A stretch of 64,000 nt of DNA from GWB2-37-7 sp942492835 (lineage in GTDB: Bacteria > Bacillota > Clostridia > Lutisporales > Lutisporaceae), in assembly GCA_942492835.1 (NCBI GenBank), contig OW818645.1, positions 1,488,001-1,552,000 of the forward strand. The letters run 5' to 3'. Position numbers and translations under genes: made by a program. Positions 40,818 through 50,814 of this stretch are shown one piece after another (within the stretch, counting starts at the first letter, position 1; every line of letters starts with the position of its first letter). The notes beneath the pieces were generated by a model, which worked only from the letters and a program-made list of their open reading frames with translations, was not told the DNA's origin and did not search any database.

Positions 40818-41057
40818 TTAAAGATATTTCTTCCGTGCGATTATATAATAATTTTTTCCGTCATGTCCGCCTTTTGTTGAACATGCGAAATTATGTTTCT
40901 CCAGTACTGAGAAAATATTTTCCACTTTGTCCGATTCCTGCGAATTCATTGTTATCATTAATTCTTCATTTTCCTTCATCTCTTTTGCTGCTGTTACTAC
41001 TCTTTTCACATCGTTTATAGACAGGTAATCTCCCATTGATAATATTCTCTCAAACAT
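40818..41057 (-). CDS. Hypothetical protein (79 aa)
   Basis: 79 residues: MFERILSMGDYLSINDVKRV then MKENEELMITMNSQESDKVE and a basic C terminus. I moved the start to ATG 41057, 7 bases behind AGGAGGG; a longer frame to 41174 lacks a ribosome binding site. The text around MITMNSQESDKVENIFSVLE suggests an alpha-beta fold; no family recognised. Probably co-transcribed with the 57-codon gene. Confidence 0.6.
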   Translation of the reverse strand: MFERILSMGDYLSINDVKRVVTAAKEMKENEELMITMNSQESDKVENIFSVLEKHNFACSTKGGHDGKNYYIIARKKYL

Positions 41058-41197
41058 TCGTGTCCCTCCTATATTGGGGAATTCATGATAGATAACCAAA
41101 TCAGATAAAATCAACTCTCTCTGTTGAAAAATTTCTGTTATCGTTTGATTATCCTTCATTAGTTTATGACGCATTAAAATAAATATGCCTGTAAATA

Positions 41198-41243
41198 AAA
41201 AAAGCTCCTATTGAAGTATTTTACATATAAGGAAGCTTTTTTT
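41198..41243 (-). terminator. Terminator-like hairpin upstream of the 79-codon gene
   Basis: AAAAAAGCTTCCTTAT pairs imperfectly with ATAGGAGCTTTTTTT on the minus strand, loop about 15 bases. It is a second barrier after the EF-G-like gene, or an attenuator for the small genes. Confidence 0.6.
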
Positions 41244-41301
41244 GAAATGCATTTAACGGAAAGTTTGTTTAAGGTAAATTAATACTTTCCTATGCATTAT
41301 A

Positions 41302-41334
41302 AAAATACGGCAAATCCAATATTTGCCGTATTTT
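41302..41334 (-). terminator. Terminator of the EF-G-like gene
   Basis: Perfect 14-bp stem AAAATACGGCAAAT/ATTTGCCGTATTTT with a 5-base loop, 8 bases after the stop codon. Confidence 0.9.
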
Positions 41335-41342
41335 GTAAACTT

Positions 41343-43427
41343 TTATTGTTCTTTTTCTCTATTTGCATTTGCTGCATCAATAATTTTTTGTGCATATTGA
41401 GCAGGAACCTCTTCATACCTTGAGAAACTCATGCTAAAGCTTCCTCGTGCTTGAGTCATGGATCTTAAATCAGTGGCATACTTGAACATTTCTGCTAGAG
41501 GTGCTTCTGCTGTAACCTTTTGGAGTTTACCAGCAGGTTCCATACCATGAATTCTTCCTCTCTTCTTGTTTAAGTCACCAATTATATCCCCCATATACTC
41601 ATCTGGCACAATAACCTCAATATGATATATAGGCTCTAATAATACAGGTGTTGCACTAACCATACCCTTTTTATAAGCTAATGCAGCTGCAATTTTAAAT
41701 GGCATTTCCGCAGAGTCTACAGGGTGAAATGATCCATCATACAAGCTGCATCTTATATTAACAACTGGGAAACCTGCCAAAACTCCCTCAACCATGCACT
41801 CTCTCAAACCTTTTTCAACTGCAGGTATATACTGTCTAGGTACTGCACCGCCAACTACCTTATCAACGAATTCAAAGTCTCCACTTCCATCAGTTATAGG
41901 CTCAAACTCTATCCAAACATGACCAAATTGACCATGTCCACCAGATTGCTTCTTATGCTTACCTTCAGCTTTTGCTGACTTCCTTATAGTCTCTCTATAG
42001 GGTATTATAGGATCCTTTAAAACTATTTCGACCCCAAACTTGTTGGCAAGTCTTTTAGTAATTATTTCAAGATGCTGTTCACCCATTCCATGTATAAGAG
42101 TTTGGTGAGTTTCTACGTTTTTATCAACCTTTAGAGTTAGATCCTCTTCTACTAATCTATGAAGTCCATTTCCTATCTTATCTTCATCCCCTTTAGTTTT
42201 TGGTTCAATAGCCATCGCTATTGAAGGCGCCGGGAATTCTATATTGTCAAATATTATAGGATTGTTTGCATCACATAGAGTATCCCCCGTATTAGTAAAT
42301 TGAAGCTTTGCAACGGCAGCAATATCTCCTGCTACAAGTTTATCTACATGTACCTGTTTCTTTCCTCTAAGCAGGAATAAGTTGTTTAGCTTTTCCTTTT
42401 TATCTTTATTTACATTCAATACTTCCATATCAGGTGTCAAAACGCCTGTAATAACCTTGAACATAGAAATCTTACCTACGAACGGGTCAGCTACTGTTTT
42501 AAACACTTGTGCACTAAATGGTACATTTGCATCAACTTTACTGATTACTTTCTTATTTGTTTTTAAGTTAGTTCCTGTTATACCAGGTCTATCAGAAGGC
42601 GAAGGCATAAAGGACCTTATTGTATTCATCAGTGATTGTATACCTAGGTTCTTCGATGCTGCACCACAGAGTACAGGAATTACGTCTCCTGATACTACTC
42701 CTTGCCTAAATCCCATCAGTATTTCGTCAGAAGTAAGTTCTTCTCCACCAAAATACTTCTCCATCAAGGTCTCATCTGTTTGAGCAACTGCTTCTATTAT
42801 CATAGCTCTGTATTCATCGATCTGACTTTCAAAGCCTGATGGTATATCTGCATCAATGCATTTATTATTTTCTGATAATATAGCTTTCATATCGATAAGG
42901 TCAATAACTCCTTTAAAATTTGCTTCTGCACCTATTGGTATCATTATTGGAACAATTTTATTTCCAAAAACCTCTCTAAGCTGGTTTACAACCTTTGAGA
43001 AGTTTGAATTTTCTCTGTCCATCTTATTAATAAAGAAAATAGCAGGCATCTTTGCTTCATCTACAGAATCCCAAGCTTTTTCTACCCCTACCTCTACTCC
43101 AGACACGCTATCTACAGTTATAACTGCTCCATCACTAACTTTTAAAGGTGCTACAACTTCGCCAACAAAATCAAAATATCCTGGAGTGTCAATAACGTTT
43201 ATTCTTATATCATTCATATCACATGGAGCGGTTGCTGCACTAATTGAAATCTTTCTTTTAACTTCCTCAGGGTCAAAGTCAGTTGTTGCTGTACCATCAT
43301 CTACTTTACCGAATCTATCCAATACTCCAGTATTGAACAGCATAGCTTCTGCTATGGTCGTCTTACCTGAACCACCGTGACCGATAAGAACAATGTTGCG
43401 AAGATTTTCGGTTTTGTAATCTTTCAT
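41343..43427 (-). CDS. Elongation factor G-like GTPase (second, divergent EF-G type)
   Basis: 694 residues with full EF-G layout: G1 GHGGSGKTT (about 16-24), G3 DTPGYFDF, G4 NKMD, then EF-G domains II to V (C-terminal ...KKGMVSATPVLLEPIYHIEV). The P-loop GHGGSGKT differs from the GHIDAGKT of canonical FusA, and the protein belongs to the paralogous EF-G-like group of Firmicutes whose exact job in the ribosome cycle is uncertain. AAGGGGG precedes the ATG. It is likely the original upstream neighbour of the ctsR region. Confidence 0.9.
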   Translation of the reverse strand: MKDYKTENLRNIVLIGHGGSGKTTIAEAMLFNTGVLDRFGKVDDGTATTDFDPEEVKRKISISAATAPCDMNDIRINVIDTPGYFDFVGEVVAPLKVSDGAVITVDSVSGVEVGVEKAWDSVDEAKMPAIFFINKMDRENSNFSKVVNQLREVFGNKIVPIMIPIGAEANFKGVIDLIDMKAILSENNKCIDADIPSGFESQIDEYRAMIIEAVAQTDETLMEKYFGGEELTSDEILMGFRQGVVSGDVIPVLCGAASKNLGIQSLMNTIRSFMPSPSDRPGITGTNLKTNKKVISKVDANVPFSAQVFKTVADPFVGKISMFKVITGVLTPDMEVLNVNKDKKEKLNNLFLLRGKKQVHVDKLVAGDIAAVAKLQFTNTGDTLCDANNPIIFDNIEFPAPSIAMAIEPKTKGDEDKIGNGLHRLVEEDLTLKVDKNVETHQTLIHGMGEQHLEIITKRLANKFGVEIVLKDPIIPYRETIRKSAKAEGKHKKQSGGHGQFGHVWIEFEPITDGSGDFEFVDKVVGGAVPRQYIPAVEKGLRECMVEGVLAGFPVVNIRCSLYDGSFHPVDSAEMPFKIAAALAYKKGMVSATPVLLEPIYHIEVIVPDEYMGDIIGDLNKKRGRIHGMEPAGKLQKVTAEAPLAEMFKYATDLRSMTQARGSFSMSFSRYEEVPAQYAQKIIDAANANREKEQ

Positions 43428-43667
43428 AGAAAATTCCCCCTTGTATTTTTTTGTTTATTGTTCCCATATTTAGTAGATTCCAAACTTTTTTATATACCGC
43501 TTTATACTAATTTTAACTTTCCAAGTTTTAAAAGTAAAGACTAAATTTCCAAATTGTTAACTAATTGTAAACATTCAAACAATTCGACAATTTACGCTTT
43601 TATTCGTCTAATTTTTCATACTCTATATAACATCAATATACTAAATTATGTGAAATATTACTTATGT

Positions 43668-44114
43668 TTATAAATCGTTGATTTTAGGCACTATATGACG
43701 ATACGGCACTGGTGATTCTAAAACAATGCTAGTATTAATATCGCCATAAGGCATTAAACGATCTATTAATAATTTCATACTGATCATATCTTTAACTGCG
43801 GCTTTTATAAAATAGGATGTGTTTCCTGTTACTCGGTGGCAATCTAATACATCCTCATCTTCTAAAATCATTTTCTCGAATTCACTATTATGTACCTTTA
43901 AAGAACTAAGTTGAATAAATAAAATTGTACCTCTGTTAATTGCAGATAGTGAAACTCTTGTAGTAAATTCCTCAATAATACCTTTCTCCTGCATTCGAAT
44001 TATTCGCTCAGTAATGCTTGGCCTGCTAAGTGCTATTTTCTTTGATAGTTCACTTATAGTTATACGTGAATTTTCTTGTAAAAGCCTAAGTAATTCAATA
44101 TCCAATTCATCCAT
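43668..44114 (-). CDS. Lrp/AsnC-family transcriptional regulator
   Basis: 148 residues: N-terminal winged HTH (DIELLRLLQENSRITISELS then IALSRPSITERIIRMQEKGI) and C-terminal RAM ligand-binding domain (SYFIKAAVKDMISMKLLIDR). Start set at ATG 44114 behind GGAAGGAG; the longer frame adds 16 unsupported residues. It faces an aminotransferase gene across a region with strong inverted repeats, so it probably senses an amino acid and controls that gene. Confidence 0.9.
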   Translation of the reverse strand: MDELDIELLRLLQENSRITISELSKKIALSRPSITERIIRMQEKGIIEEFTTRVSLSAINRGTILFIQLSSLKVHNSEFEKMILEDEDVLDCHRVTGNTSYFIKAAVKDMISMKLLIDRLMPYGDINTSIVLESPVPYRHIVPKINDL

Positions 44115-44257
44115 AGTGTTTCTCCTTCCAAAATGCAATGATTTATATACTTTTTTATTCATAATTAATGTAATTTAACCATTTTTCCTTCATTATCTTA
44201 TATGAAATATTTTCTATATATTATATCATTGAATTATAAATATCAATATTAAAGTTA

Positions 44258-44342
44258 TATAGAACGCACAAATTAATTAACATGAAAATATATAATCTAT
44301 TTTCATGTTAGGTAAATCAATAAAATTTGTGTGATCTATAAG
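44258..44342. promoter_or_regulatory. Nested inverted repeats between Lrp and aminotransferase genes
   Basis: Inner pair AACATGAAAATA/TATTTTCATGTT (44279-44290 and 44299-44310) and outer pair, imperfect, TATAGAACGCACAAATT with AATTTGTGTGATCTATA. GAACGCACAAATT also occurs upstream of the AOR operon near 58010. Likely regulator binding sites. Confidence 0.6.
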
Positions 44343-44368
44343 CATAAGTAAAAATGGGAGGTAATTTT

Positions 44369-45550
44369 ATGTTTTCAGAGGAAATAGTAAAAAATCTAAG
44401 CAACTCATCCTGGATAAGATTAATGTTTGAAGAAGGCACAAGACTTGCTGCAATATACGGGGCGGATAAAGTTTATGATTATAGTATCGGTAACCCTTAT
44501 GCAGAGCCTCCAGCAGAAGTTATAGAATCACTTAAAAAATACGTATTAAGTGATGAAAAGGGAATGCATAGATATATGAGCAATGCAGGTTATCCAGATG
44601 TCCGAGAAAAGATAGCTAAGCAACTAGAAGAAGATAGTAAGGTTGAGCTTACAGCTGATAATATAGTGATGACGGTTGGTGCTGCAGGTGCATTAAATGT
44701 TGTGCTAAAATGCCTTCTTAACCCATTAGAAGAGGTTATTGTTTTTGCTCCATATTTTGTTGAATATAATGCTTATGTTGAAAACGGCGGAGGTCGAACA
44801 GTTGTAGTAGAACCAGACCCTTCAACCTTTGAACCAAACCTAGAAGCCTTTGAGAAAACTATTACTGCAAAAACAAAAGCTATAATAATCAATAATCCTA
44901 ATAACCCAACCGGTATTGTGTATAGTGAAGCAACACTTAGAAAAATCGAAGAAATCTTAATAAAAAAGCAAAAGGAATTTGGCAGCACAATATATGTACT
45001 TTCAGATCAACCATATTGTGAAATCGTTTATGATAATATCAAAATCACAAACATGCTTTCTATTTTTAATAATGCAATAATAATAAATTCATTCAGTAAG
45101 TCCTTAGGTCTTGCAGGCGAAAGAATCGGCTACATAGCTGCAAGCAGTAAAATTGAAAATGTTGACACTCTTACAAAAGCATGTGCTTACTGCAACCGTA
45201 CTTTAGGCTTTGTAAATGCTCCGGCATTGTTTCAAAAGGTTGTTGGAGATGCTTTAAATGCAAAGGTTGACATTAGTGGATATGAGCAAAGAAGAAACTT
45301 TTTATATGAAAACATGACCAGATTGGGATTCCAATGTATAAAACCTCAAGGAGCTTTCTACCTTTTCCCAAAAGCATTAATTGATGATGATGTAGAATTT
45401 GTAAAGAGAGCCATGAAATATAACTTGCTGCTTGTTCCAGGAAGCGGATTTGGATATCCAGGATATTTCAGAATGTCTTATTGTGTAAAATTTGATATGA
45501 TTAAAAACTCTATTTCTGCTTTTGAAAAATTTGTTGCAGAGTTTAAATAA
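44369..45550 (+). CDS. Pyridoxal-phosphate aminotransferase, class I/II
   Basis: 393 residues. IINNPNNPTGIVYSEATLRK (substrate-binding NPNNPTG) and NSFSKSLGLAGERIGY (PLP lysine in SFSKS) are diagnostic; YLFPKALIDDDVEFVKRAMK completes the small domain. Starts at ATG 44369, behind GGGAGG; the longer frame begins inside this site. Probably removes the amino group from an aromatic or branched amino acid for fermentation. Specificity unknown. Confidence 0.9.
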   Translation: MFSEEIVKNLSNSSWIRLMFEEGTRLAAIYGADKVYDYSIGNPYAEPPAEVIESLKKYVLSDEKGMHRYMSNAGYPDVREKIAKQLEEDSKVELTADNIVMTVGAAGALNVVLKCLLNPLEEVIVFAPYFVEYNAYVENGGGRTVVVEPDPSTFEPNLEAFEKTITAKTKAIIINNPNNPTGIVYSEATLRKIEEILIKKQKEFGSTIYVLSDQPYCEIVYDNIKITNMLSIFNNAIIINSFSKSLGLAGERIGYIAASSKIENVDTLTKACAYCNRTLGFVNAPALFQKVVGDALNAKVDISGYEQRRNFLYENMTRLGFQCIKPQGAFYLFPKALIDDDVEFVKRAMKYNLLLVPGSGFGYPGYFRMSYCVKFDMIKNSISAFEKFVAEFK

Positions 45551-45560
45551 GTAATTTATT

Positions 45561-45592
45561 AAAAAAGCTTCAACTATGAAGCTTTTTTTTAC
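45561..45592 (+). terminator. Terminator of the aminotransferase gene
   Basis: Perfect 12-bp stem AAAAAAGCTTCA/TGAAGCTTTTTT with a 4-base loop and more T following. Confidence 0.88.
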
Positions 45593-45689
45593 TATTTGCA
45601 GGAAATTTAATTATTTCATTGAATAAATAAATTTATAGATAAGCCTATACATATATCGAAATAAAGATATATTATCAGATGCTTATGCT

Positions 45690-45760
45690 TTTGTATTATC
45701 AGTAATGATTTTTCACAACATATGAATCAAAGAACATGTTTAGTACAAAACATATAGAAA
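45690..45760 (+). promoter_or_regulatory. Upstream element shared with the M16C peptidase gene (copy 1)
   Basis: CTTTTGTATTATCAGTAA then ACAACATATGAATCAA and CAAAACATATAGA, all of which recur in the same order and orientation relative to the gene start at 54945-55040 (minus strand). Probably a shared promoter/operator block. Confidence 0.55.
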
Positions 45761-45774
45761 GGGGTTAAAATACA

Positions 45775-46917
45775 ATGCAATATAGAAAGTTTGGAAAGCT
45801 AGATTTTAATGTTTCATCCTTAGGCTTTGGATGTATGCGTTTACCACTGCAAAATGCAGATGGAGAAGTCGATATGAAGAAAATTGATGAGAAACAAGCA
45901 ATAGAAATGATAAGACATGCCATAGATAATGGAGTAAATTATGTAGATACTGCTTATCCTTATCATGGTGGAATGAGTGAAGTGTTAGTTGGTAAAGCAC
46001 TAAAAGATGGCTATCGGGAAAAAGTAAAATTAACTACCAAAATGCCAATTTGGATGATCAAAACAATTGAGGATTGCGACAAGTATCTTAATGAACAGCT
46101 TCAAAAACTTGAAGTGGATTATGTGGATTTCTATCTCCTTCATGCAATGAACAAGGAAAGATGGAATACCGTTAAGGAATTAGGCATCCTTGACTTCCTA
46201 GATAAAGCAATAAAAGAGGGCAAGATAAAGCAAGTAGGCTTCTCCTTCCACGAGGAAATAGATTTTTTCAGAGAAATGCTTGATGCTTATGACTGGGCAA
46301 TGTGCCAGATACAGTTCAACTACATGGAAGATAGACGCTGGGAAGATGAAATCAAATATGCCGCTTCTAAGAACATTGCTGTTGTAGTAATGGAGCCACT
46401 GCTAGGGGGTAAACTAGCTGGCAATCAACCAATTGAGATAAAATCAGAATTTAGTAAGGTAGAAGCTAATAGAACTGCTGCAGAATGGGCTTTGAGATGG
46501 GTACTTAACCATCCTGAAATAACTCTCCTTCTTAGTGGAATGAGCAATATAGAACAAGTAAAAGAAAATCTTCAAATAATGGACAAAGCCGTAGTAAATA
46601 ACTTATCAATGGATGAGCTTAAGCTTATTGATAAAGTTAGAGAGATATACGACGCCAAAACAAGAGTCAAGTGTACAGGTTGCAGCTATTGCGTACCATG
46701 TCCACAAAACGTTATTATCCCCGACATCTTTAGTATGTATAATGAAGCTGTCATTTACAACATAGATGAACAGTCCAAAAGCTCCTACAATAGAGTTATA
46801 AAATTAGAAAAGAGTGCTGCAAGCTGTATAGAATGCGGTGCCTGTGAAACAAAATGCCCGCAGAAGCTTCCGATTATACAACATCTCAAGGAAGCCCACG
46901 AGCATCTAACTACATAA
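45775..46917 (+). CDS. Aldo/keto reductase with C-terminal ferredoxin domain
   Basis: 380 residues. The AKR barrel has DTAYPYHGGMSE (Asp 59, Tyr 62 area), LTTKMP (Lys near 87) and FYLLHAMN (His near 124). The C-terminal 80 residues carry [4Fe-4S]-type Cys sets CTGCSYCVPCPQ and CIECGACETKCP. Such fusions are common in anaerobes, and may accept electrons from ferredoxin to reduce a carbonyl. Substrate unknown. AAAGGGG precedes the ATG. Confidence 0.9.
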   Translation: MQYRKFGKLDFNVSSLGFGCMRLPLQNADGEVDMKKIDEKQAIEMIRHAIDNGVNYVDTAYPYHGGMSEVLVGKALKDGYREKVKLTTKMPIWMIKTIEDCDKYLNEQLQKLEVDYVDFYLLHAMNKERWNTVKELGILDFLDKAIKEGKIKQVGFSFHEEIDFFREMLDAYDWAMCQIQFNYMEDRRWEDEIKYAASKNIAVVVMEPLLGGKLAGNQPIEIKSEFSKVEANRTAAEWALRWVLNHPEITLLLSGMSNIEQVKENLQIMDKAVVNNLSMDELKLIDKVREIYDAKTRVKCTGCSYCVPCPQNVIIPDIFSMYNEAVIYNIDEQSKSSYNRVIKLEKSAASCIECGACETKCPQKLPIIQHLKEAHEHLTT

Positions 46918-46950
46918 ATAAAAGCTGCTGGTCACCCAGCAGCTTTTATT
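46917..46950. terminator. Bidirectional terminator between reductase and ABC permease
   Basis: Perfect 15-bp stem from AATAAAAGCTGCTGG with its complement, 4-base loop. It includes or touches both converging stop codons. Confidence 0.9.
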
Positions 46951-48629
46951 TACACTTCTATATTTTTAAATAAGTTTTCGCCAGCTGATTTTATCAACCC
47001 ATATAGTACCGCATTAGCAAACCCAAATACCAATAATATACAGCCAAAGGCCATCCAAACATTCAGCTTTAAGATTACAATTGGCGCTATTACAGCTGCA
47101 GCTACTACTATAGAGATAAGTATCGATACTATGACATTCATATTTTGCTTTACTGCTTTTTGCTCGTTATCCCAGTATAACTTAGGATAATTCAAGTCAA
47201 TAAAGATTCCTACAAAGGATGTAAAAAATACTCCCAATAGCCCAATAATCGTTATAAGAACTATCAGATAAAGCGGCAGCTTAAGAATCACTCCTGCTGC
47301 AATGAGCATACTAAGTAAAGCGCATATACCCAATAATACACCTGCCATTACCTTACCCATTATTTGCTCAGTATAGCTAACAGGTACATATTTGTTTATA
47401 AAAATATTTGTTCCTTCTCTTGATATAGCTGTAGCGGTTACCCCATTTGTACCGCTTGCAAATAATATTGCCCCAAATGCAATAGCTAAAATTATCCCTT
47501 CATATGTACCAGATTTTATAAATGACTGCAATTCATAGAGTGGGTTTACTCCCTCTGACTCCGTGAACATAGGTATAAGTAACATTATAGGCCATAAAAA
47601 ATTCATCATAACACAGTTAATAAAATATACAGGTGTCCTAACAAGAAGTCTAAGCTCCTTTATAGTATAAGAACGGACAACTGAGCTTTTTACCATTGAT
47701 TTATCTAACTGTTCATTGGTAAGCTTCTTTCTCTTCGACTTACTTTCTGATATTCCAAGCAATCCTTTAAAGTACATTGACTCACCAAGGCTCAGGTACA
47801 AGCTTACGAAGAGAACAGATATTGCAATATATATAGCTATGTTTATAATACCCGTTAGATTATGACTATTTATTAGAGCAATGGTAAGAAACTTATTTGC
47901 AGGAAAAATACCAGTCATCATATTAATTAGCGAGTTATCACCATTTAACAGCATACTCTTCAGCACCTCTGGATCTGATGCACTGCTAACCATACCCTGT
48001 ATCTTTGCATTTGCAAATATAGCAACAAACATACCTAGTATTCCACCAATAATTCTAAACTGGTCTCTATTCTTGCTTATATTTGTGACTCTCATAAGTA
48101 TTGTATTTAATATTCCTGCATATACCAGGGGTATAATAGGTAAAGTCAAAAATGCTAAAGCAGAATATAAATAATATACTATGCCCGCTTTACTAACAAT
48201 TCCAAAAGTAACTAAGACAGGTGCCAACACTAAAAGTTCTGTAACGTATTCATATATCAGAGTTACACTAAATTTTGCAGCCATAATAGTTGAAGGTCTT
48301 AAAGGCAGGGGTAGTAAACTTTCAACATCCTTTGAAAAATAGAATACATTCATAATATAGAATATTCCAAAGAATAGCACCAGCATTCCTACTGATAAAA
48401 GTCCTGAACCCAAAATCAAGCCCTCTTGTCCTATAGCTTTAAATATTCCATAGGAACCCCATACTATTGCAGCGATTCCAGCTACTATAGGCATCATAGC
48501 GATAGCTATTAGTACAATAAAAGCTATATTTTTAACCTTGTTCCCTATCTTACCCTTTGACTTACCGTTAGAAAAAGAACTAAGTGAGTTTTTAAGAAGT
48601 ATCTTTGTTAATGCAAAATAATTATTCAT
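46950..48629 (-). CDS. ABC exporter permease (multi-span)
   Basis: 559 residues with about 12 hydrophobic segments, for example residues 33-65 (IAFIVLIAIAMMPIVAGIAA), 80-105, 130-160 and a cluster near 330-530. KDVESLLPLPLRPSTIMAAK is a typical cytoplasmic loop of ABC-2-like exporters of this kind. It overlaps the ATPase by eight bases. Substrate unknown; lantibiotic, peptide or drug export are all possible. Confidence 0.85.
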   Translation of the reverse strand: MNNYFALTKILLKNSLSSFSNGKSKGKIGNKVKNIAFIVLIAIAMMPIVAGIAAIVWGSYGIFKAIGQEGLILGSGLLSVGMLVLFFGIFYIMNVFYFSKDVESLLPLPLRPSTIMAAKFSVTLIYEYVTELLVLAPVLVTFGIVSKAGIVYYLYSALAFLTLPIIPLVYAGILNTILMRVTNISKNRDQFRIIGGILGMFVAIFANAKIQGMVSSASDPEVLKSMLLNGDNSLINMMTGIFPANKFLTIALINSHNLTGIINIAIYIAISVLFVSLYLSLGESMYFKGLLGISESKSKRKKLTNEQLDKSMVKSSVVRSYTIKELRLLVRTPVYFINCVMMNFLWPIMLLIPMFTESEGVNPLYELQSFIKSGTYEGIILAIAFGAILFASGTNGVTATAISREGTNIFINKYVPVSYTEQIMGKVMAGVLLGICALLSMLIAAGVILKLPLYLIVLITIIGLLGVFFTSFVGIFIDLNYPKLYWDNEQKAVKQNMNVIVSILISIVVAAAVIAPIVILKLNVWMAFGCILLVFGFANAVLYGLIKSAGENLFKNIEV

Positions 48630-49347
48630 TTTCTGTCATCTCCAAGAATATTTTTTCAAGGGAATCATCTGACTTAAAGTGCTCCCTCATCTCATCCATA
48701 GTTCCATAAAACTGTAGCTTGCCTTTGTTTATAATAGCAACTTTATCACAAAGCTTCTCTGCCACCTCAAGGACATGAGTGGAGAAAAATACAGTCTTAC
48801 CACTTTGTGCATGTTCCCTCATCATTTCCTTAAGTATAAAAGAGGACTTAGGATCTAGCCCTGTCATTGGCTCATCAAGAATCCAAACAGAGGGACTATG
48901 AACCAGTACTCCCATAATCACTATTTTTTGCCTCATACCATGAGAATAACTTTGCATTTGATCTGAAAGCACACTTTCCATGTCAAATCTCTCTGCTAGT
49001 TCTTTAATTCTTTGTTTTCTAATGTCACTTTCTACATTATAAATATCAGCCATAAAGTTCAGATATTCTATTCCCTTTAACCTTAAAAACATATCAGGAC
49101 TGTCAGGTACAAATCCAAACTGTCTCTTAGCTTCTAGAGCGTTTTCTTTAATATCAACTCCGTTTATAGTTATACTTCCGTTATCCTGCTTTGAAACTCC
49201 AGTAATCATTTTTATAGTTGTTGTCTTCCCAGCTCCATTAGGTCCAATAAATCCAACTATCTCTCCATCAGGAATTGTAATAGTCAAGTTATCTACAGCC
49301 TTCACAGTTCCATTATAGCTCTTACTTACATTTTTAATCTCAATCAT
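48622..49347 (-). CDS. ABC transporter ATP-binding protein
   Basis: 241 residues. Walker A GPNGAGKTTT (about 35-44), signature SHGMRQK (near 135) and Walker B WILDEPMTGLDP (near 160) are intact. Pairs with the permease downstream. The gap to the divergent malic enzyme (49348-49626, 279 bp) holds both promoters; a partial copy of the shared upstream element (GATTCATAT ... TTGATAA) is near 49465-49505. Confidence 0.93.
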   Translation of the reverse strand: MIEIKNVSKSYNGTVKAVDNLTITIPDGEIVGFIGPNGAGKTTTIKMITGVSKQDNGSITINGVDIKENALEAKRQFGFVPDSPDMFLRLKGIEYLNFMADIYNVESDIRKQRIKELAERFDMESVLSDQMQSYSHGMRQKIVIMGVLVHSPSVWILDEPMTGLDPKSSFILKEMMREHAQSGKTVFFSTHVLEVAEKLCDKVAIINKGKLQFYGTMDEMREHFKSDDSLEKIFLEMTENE

Positions 49348-49626
49348 ACTGTTACCTCCAAAATTTATGTTGTTCTTATTTTGATATCATTTATATAAAT
49401 CACACTGCATATTACCATGAAAGTAATTAGTGCGAACATATATATAACGTGTAAATCCTAAAAAAGATTCATATATTAACATATTTTTATATATTGATAA
49501 AATTATACTCTCAATTAATTTATGTTGAAACATATATTTCTAAAGTTTATACTAAAAATGATAAGAATAGAATATTTCTAGTTAATACGTTCATATTTAT
49601 GTTTACATTGTATAAGGAGGAATAAA

Positions 49627-50799
49627 ATGAGTATATACGACGAGTCCCTTAAGTTTCATGAAGAGGCAAAGGGTAAAATTGAAGTAGTATCAAGAGTAGA
49701 GGTGACTTCCTCACAGAGTATGAGCCTAGCATATACCCCGGGAGTTGCTCAGCCCTGTCTTGAAATACAAAAAGATCCTGATAAAGCTTATATATATACC
49801 AGAAAATGGAATACTATAGCAATAGTATCAGACGGTACTGCAGTGCTTGGTTTAGGAGATATAGGCGCACTTGCCTCCCTTCCAGTAATGGAGGGTAAAG
49901 CGGTACTTTTTAAGACCTTTGGCGATGTTGATGCCTTCCCCATCTTAGTTGATACAAAGGACCCGAATGAAATTATAGAGACAATAGTTAGAATAGCTCC
50001 TACCTTTGGAGGTATTAACCTTGAGGATATTTCAGCTCCAAGATGCTTCGAAATAGAGAAAAGACTTAAGGAGAGACTAGATATTCCTGTTTTCCATGAT
50101 GATCAACACGGTACTGCAGTTGTAGTATTGTCAGCCTTAATAAATGCTATGAAAGTAGTTAAAAAACCTCTATCCAGCCTTAAGGTTATAATAAACGGAG
50201 CAGGTGCAGCAGGCAACTCTATTGCAAAGCTTCTGCTTTCCTCTGGTGTAGTTAATATTATACTATGTGACCGTAAAGGTTCTATTTATAAGGGCATGGA
50301 GCAGCGTGATCCAGAGAAACTGACTATGGCAGAGCTAACAAATCCCTATTGTATTAAAGGTAGTTTAGCTGACGTTATTAAAGATGCCGATGTATTTATT
50401 GGAGTATCAGCTCCAGATGTACTTTCAAAAGAAATGGTAAAGACTATGAACAAGGATGCTGTTGTATTCGCAATGGCAAACCCTACCCCTGAAATATTCC
50501 CTGAGGATGCAAAAGCAGGTGGAGCAAGGATAGTTGGCACCGGACGCTCAGATTATCCAAACCAAATAAACAATGTATTAGCCTTCCCTGGAATATTTAG
50601 AGGTGCTTTGGATGTAAGAGCAAGAGAAATAAATGAAGACATGAAGGTTGCCGCAGCTTATGCTATAGCAAATTCTATCCCTGATAATGAACTAAATGAA
50701 GAAAACATTATACCTAAAGCATTTGATAAAAAAGTACAAATGCAAGTAGCTGATTCAGTACGAAAAGCTGCCATAAAAAGTGGTGTAGCTAAAATATAG
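49627..50799 (+). CDS. NAD(P)-dependent malic enzyme (malate dehydrogenase, decarboxylating)
   Basis: 390 residues. It makes pyruvate and CO2 from malate. Signatures: YTPGVAQPC (near 40), FHDDQHGTAVVVLSALINA (near 158, metal and substrate) and the GAGAAGNSIAKLL nucleotide fold (near 195). AAGGAGG precedes the ATG. The next gene follows within 15 bases, so they form an operon of malate metabolism. Confidence 0.93.
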   Translation: MSIYDESLKFHEEAKGKIEVVSRVEVTSSQSMSLAYTPGVAQPCLEIQKDPDKAYIYTRKWNTIAIVSDGTAVLGLGDIGALASLPVMEGKAVLFKTFGDVDAFPILVDTKDPNEIIETIVRIAPTFGGINLEDISAPRCFEIEKRLKERLDIPVFHDDQHGTAVVVLSALINAMKVVKKPLSSLKVIINGAGAAGNSIAKLLLSSGVVNIILCDRKGSIYKGMEQRDPEKLTMAELTNPYCIKGSLADVIKDADVFIGVSAPDVLSKEMVKTMNKDAVVFAMANPTPEIFPEDAKAGGARIVGTGRSDYPNQINNVLAFPGIFRGALDVRAREINEDMKVAAAYAIANSIPDNELNEENIIPKAFDKKVQMQVADSVRKAAIKSGVAKI

Positions 50800-50814
50800 A
50801 TGGGAGGTAAGTCT

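Noticed and set aside
41058..41174. Upstream extension of the 79-codon gene
   Set aside because: No ribosome binding site before the longer start, while AGGAGGG lies 7 bases before the internal ATG.
42856..43380. Plus-strand open frame opposite the EF-G-like gene
   Set aside because: Antisense to the conserved GTPase domain and without start signals.
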